Source: Flavobacterium psychrophilum
GTDB lineage: Bacteria > Bacteroidota > Bacteroidia > Flavobacteriales > Flavobacteriaceae
Direction: 5' to 3'
NCBI GenBank assembly: GCA_945878515.1
Contig: CAMCTL010000139.1
Coordinates: 1-9,147, forward strand
DNA: 9,147 nucleotides
Positions 7,117 to 9,147 of the stretch are shown here, in pieces. The number at the start of each line of letters is the position of its first letter. The stretch's first letter is position 1. Made by a program: the position numbers and the translations under genes. Below the pieces are notes generated by a model, which saw nothing but the letters and a program-made list of their open reading frames with translations, made no database searches and was not told the origin of the DNA.

Positions 7117-7176
7117 GTTTAAAGGTTTAAAGTTTAAAGTTTAAAGTTCTGTAACCTGAAACCTTAAACTTGAAAC
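7117..7176 (-). repeat. Heptamer repeat array between pgmB and the maltose phosphorylase gene
   Basis: On the plus strand four GTTTAAA units occur at 7117-7123, 7125-7131, 7132-7138 and 7139-7145, one base being inserted after the first. Read on the minus strand the other half is GTTTCAA, GTTTAAG, GTTTCAG, GTTACAG (7149-7176), a related heptamer in the opposite sense. GTTTAAAGGTTT (7117-7128) and AAACCTTAAAC (7159-7169) are inverted copies with one bulged base, so the transcript can fold into a hairpin with a roughly 30-base loop. The array fills most of the 75-base gap and ends nine bases before the maltose phosphorylase ATG. No function can be read from it. Confidence 0.75.
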
Positions 7177-7182
7177 AAGTTT

Positions 7183-7836
7183 TTATTTTATCAAATCATC
7201 AATAAAGGTTTTATCCATAATGGTAAAATCTTTAAAAATATATTTTGCTTCGTGCAAAGTGGAAGCCTCTCCAATTCCTACGCTAACCATTCCACCAATA
7301 TTTGCTGCTTGAACTCCAGCAACAGAATCTTCGAAAACAATACAATCTTCGGGTTTTGTGTTTAATAATTTGGCGGCAAGCAAGAACACTTCGGGATCGG
7401 GCTTTGCATTCGAAACATCATTTCCGTCAACAATAGCGTCAAAATAGGCAAGAGTTCCAGTTTTTTCAAGAATAGGTCTAGCGTTTTTACTTGCCGAACC
7501 CAATGCTATTAATTGGTTGCGTTCTTTTAAATAGTTTAAAATAGGCATTACTCCAGGCAAGATTTCGCTTTCGTCCATATCAACTAAATAGGATAAATAA
7601 TCTTCATTTTTTTGAATGAGCCACTTGTTTTTGTCTTCTTGCGAAGCATTAACTTTCCCTATTTCCAGAATGATGTCAAGCGAGCGCACGCGGCTTACTC
7701 CTTTTAATAATTCGTTGTTTTCGTGTGTAAATTCGAAACCCAATTCATTGGCTATTTTTTTCCAAGCTAGAAAATGGTATTTTGCGGTGTCCACAATTAC
7801 GCCGTCAAGGTCGAATATAAATGCTTTTGTATTCAT
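7183..7836 (-). CDS. pgmB: Beta-phosphoglucomutase
   Basis: The 217-residue cytosolic HAD-family protein should convert beta-D-glucose-1-phosphate to glucose-6-phosphate, passing through beta-glucose-1,6-bisphosphate. The HAD core opens with 'FDLDGVIVDT' (8-17), giving nucleophile Asp9 and acid/base Asp11. The cap domain (about 18-90) carries His21 in 'KYHFLAWK' and Gly46/Arg49 in 'LKGVSR', residues that separate beta-phosphoglucomutase from plain phosphatases. Core motifs follow: Ser114 in 'GSASKNA', Lys145 in 'KPDPEVF', and Glu169/Asp170 in 'VFEDS' for magnesium. These positions line up nearly one for one with the Lactococcus lactis enzyme. Length is normal. The gene starts 12 bases after the transporter stop codon and lies just before the maltose phosphorylase gene, which supplies its substrate. 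A different HAD sugar-phosphate phosphatase is unlikely given the full residue set. Confidence 0.95.
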   Translation of the reverse strand: MNTKAFIFDLDGVIVDTAKYHFLAWKKIANELGFEFTHENNELLKGVSRVRSLDIILEIGKVNASQEDKNKWLIQKNEDYLSYLVDMDESEILPGVMPILNYLKERNQLIALGSASKNARPILEKTGTLAYFDAIVDGNDVSNAKPDPEVFLLAAKLLNTKPEDCIVFEDSVAGVQAANIGGMVSVGIGEASTLHEAKYIFKDFTIMDKTFIDDLIK

Positions 7837-7848
7837 TATTAATTTAAT

Positions 7849-9147
7849 TTATTTAACTGTCGAAATGCTTTCTTTTACAAAAAATACTGCCAAACCAGCA
7901 ATCAACATTGAAACTCCTGCGATTACAATAATTGCCATTGGAAAGCCTCCAAACAAAGCAATGATTGTACTTCCTAATAATCCTGCTGCGATTTGTGGGA
8001 TAGTGATGGTTGCGTTAAACAATCCCATATAGACGCCCATTTTGTCGGCTGGCAAGGAGCCAGAAAGCATGGCATAAGGCATAGCTAGAATGGCTGCCCA
8101 AGCTAATCCAACTCCAGAAATGGAAAGTAATAAAATGGTTTTGTCGTGGACAAAATACATAGATGCTAGTCCTATTCCCCCTAATAAAAGCGAAAAACTA
8201 TAGGTTTTCTTTCTACCAATATTTTTTGCAATCGTTGGAATCATCAATGAAAATAAGGCGGCAACCGCACTGTAGAAAGCAAATAATACGCCTGTCCAAT
8301 CTCCAGCTTCATTGAATCCAATAGATTTTGGATCTAATGCTTCGGGTCCCCAAACTTGATTAGCGATGGCTCTGGTGGTGTAAACCCACATTAAAAATAA
8401 AGCAAACCAAGAAAAAAATTGCACAATTCCCAACTGCCAAAAAATTGTCGGAGCATTTGCTAGCAACTTGATAATACTTGTTTTTTCGGTTACAGTTTTA
8501 GCTTCCTGGTCGATATCGTTGTATTCAGCATGTTCTTTTGGTGCATATTCTTTAGTTCTAAAAACAGTCCAAAGAACAGTTGCTAACAAAATTGCTCCTC
8601 CTATGTAGAAAGACCAAATTACAGATGCTGCCACTTTTTCGCCAGCTGCAGGAACATTTGCAACTCCTGCTTTGGCAAGAATCCAAGGCAATAAAGAACC
8701 GAAAACGGCTCCAAAATTAATTAGAGCACTTTGTAAAGAATAGCCAAGATTTTTCTGCTCGTCATTGACCATATCGCCAACAAGAGCTCTGAAGGGTTGC
8801 ATAGTAACATTAAAGGATGTGTCCATTAATAATAGCATCACAGCGCCAAAAATCAGTGGTGGTAATAAATAGGTAAAGTATTCCGCATTAGGCATAAAAA
8901 ACATTGCCAAAGCTGAAACAATTGCACCAAAAAAGATAAATGGAATTCTTCGTCCCAGTCGTGTCCAAGTTTTATCACTTGAAAGTCCAATAATTGGTTG
9001 AACAATTAATCCCGCAAGAGGTGCTGCCAACCAAAAGTATCCAATGCTATGCACATCGGCACCGAGGGCTTCTAATATTCTGCTGGTATTACCATTTTGA
9101 AGTGAATAACCAATTTGTACTCCCAGGAATCCAAAGCTTAGATTCCA
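7849..9147 (-). CDS. Sugar MFS transporter (SLC45/GPH-like), probably maltose uptake; N-terminus cut by window edge
   Basis: The frame is open through the right edge, giving 432 visible residues; only a short N-terminal piece, perhaps 10-20 residues, should be missing. The visible part begins WNLSFGFLGVQIGYSLQNG, the typical first helix of this family. The MFS loop motif 'SDKTWTRLGRRIPF' is at visible residues 57-70. About a dozen hydrophobic segments follow, with a charged central loop rich in Glu and Lys ('RTKEYAPKEHAEYNDIDQEA') between the two six-helix halves. The family includes proton-coupled sucrose and maltose carriers of plants and bacteria. Here the substrate is inferred from context: the next two genes encode a maltose phosphorylase and beta-phosphoglucomutase, so maltose or a short maltodextrin is expected to enter the cytosol. 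A GTG at 9054 is an internal valine, not the start. Confidence 0.9.
   Translation of the reverse strand, partial: WNLSFGFLGVQIGYSLQNGNTSRILEALGADVHSIGYFWLAAPLAGLIVQPIIGLSSDKTWTRLGRRIPFIFFGAIVSALAMFFMPNAEYFTYLLPPLIFGAVMLLLMDTSFNVTMQPFRALVGDMVNDEQKNLGYSLQSALINFGAVFGSLLPWILAKAGVANVPAAGEKVAASVIWSFYIGGAILLATVLWTVFRTKEYAPKEHAEYNDIDQEAKTVTEKTSIIKLLANAPTIFWQLGIVQFFSWFALFLMWVYTTRAIANQVWGPEALDPKSIGFNEAGDWTGVLFAFYSAVAALFSLMIPTIAKNIGRKKTYSFSLLLGGIGLASMYFVHDKTILLLSISGVGLAWAAILAMPYAMLSGSLPADKMGVYMGLFNATITIPQIAAGLLGSTIIALFGGFPMAIIVIAGVSMLIAGLAVFFVKESISTVK

Noticed and set aside
7117..7176. A CRISPR array
   Set aside because: Units are seven bases and contiguous, with no spacers and no cas genes nearby.
9052..9054. 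GTG as the start codon of the MFS transporter
   Set aside because: The frame is open upstream to the window edge and encodes the typical first transmembrane helix, so this is an internal valine.

Overview
The window reads as part of a maltose and starch breakdown operon from a Bacteroidota bacterium, most likely Flavobacterium or a close relative. The DNA is AT-rich and the starts are A-rich without a clear Shine-Dalgarno. The enzymes match the Bacteroidota set: SusA-type neopullulanase, GH31 enzyme with a 'GDLGEP' active site, and a lipoprotein amylase. The intergenic spaces hold short AT-rich repeats of a kind I remember from Flavobacterium. The genus is an inference.

All six genes are on the minus strand, so transcription runs from the right edge to the left. 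In that order: (1) a sugar MFS transporter missing its first residues (7849-9147, cut by the window); (2) beta-phosphoglucomutase (7183-7836); (3) a GH65 maltose phosphorylase (4801-7107); (4) a periplasmic GH13 neopullulanase/cyclomaltodextrinase, SusA-like (2826-4685); (5) a periplasmic GH31 alpha-glucosidase or alpha-transglucosylase (374-2779); (6) the first 96 residues of a GH13 lipoprotein amylase (1-290, continues beyond the left edge). Gaps are 12, 75, 115, 46 and 83 bases. None holds the Bacteroidota promoter consensus TAnnTTTG on the minus strand, so I read the set as one operon whose promoter lies to the right of the window.

The genes form a working pathway. The envelope enzymes (lipoprotein amylase, SusA-like enzyme, GH31) cut or rearrange alpha-glucans. 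The MFS protein carries maltose or a small maltodextrin across the inner membrane. Maltose phosphorylase turns maltose plus phosphate into beta-glucose-1-phosphate and glucose, and beta-phosphoglucomutase turns the former into glucose-6-phosphate, which saves one ATP per maltose. No SusC/SusD pair and no regulator is visible in the window.

The less ordinary material is between the genes. A 27-base AT-rich element occurs as an inverted pair between the cytosolic and the envelope genes (4728-4785), as a single copy before the GH31 gene (2796-2822), and in a degenerate form before the lipoprotein amylase (308-330). A separate heptamer repeat array lies between the phosphoglucomutase and maltose phosphorylase genes (7117-7176). 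A GC-rich hairpin-forming stretch inside the SusA-like gene (3003-3029) may be an in-frame repeat insertion. No wholly new system is evident; the genes belong to known families.
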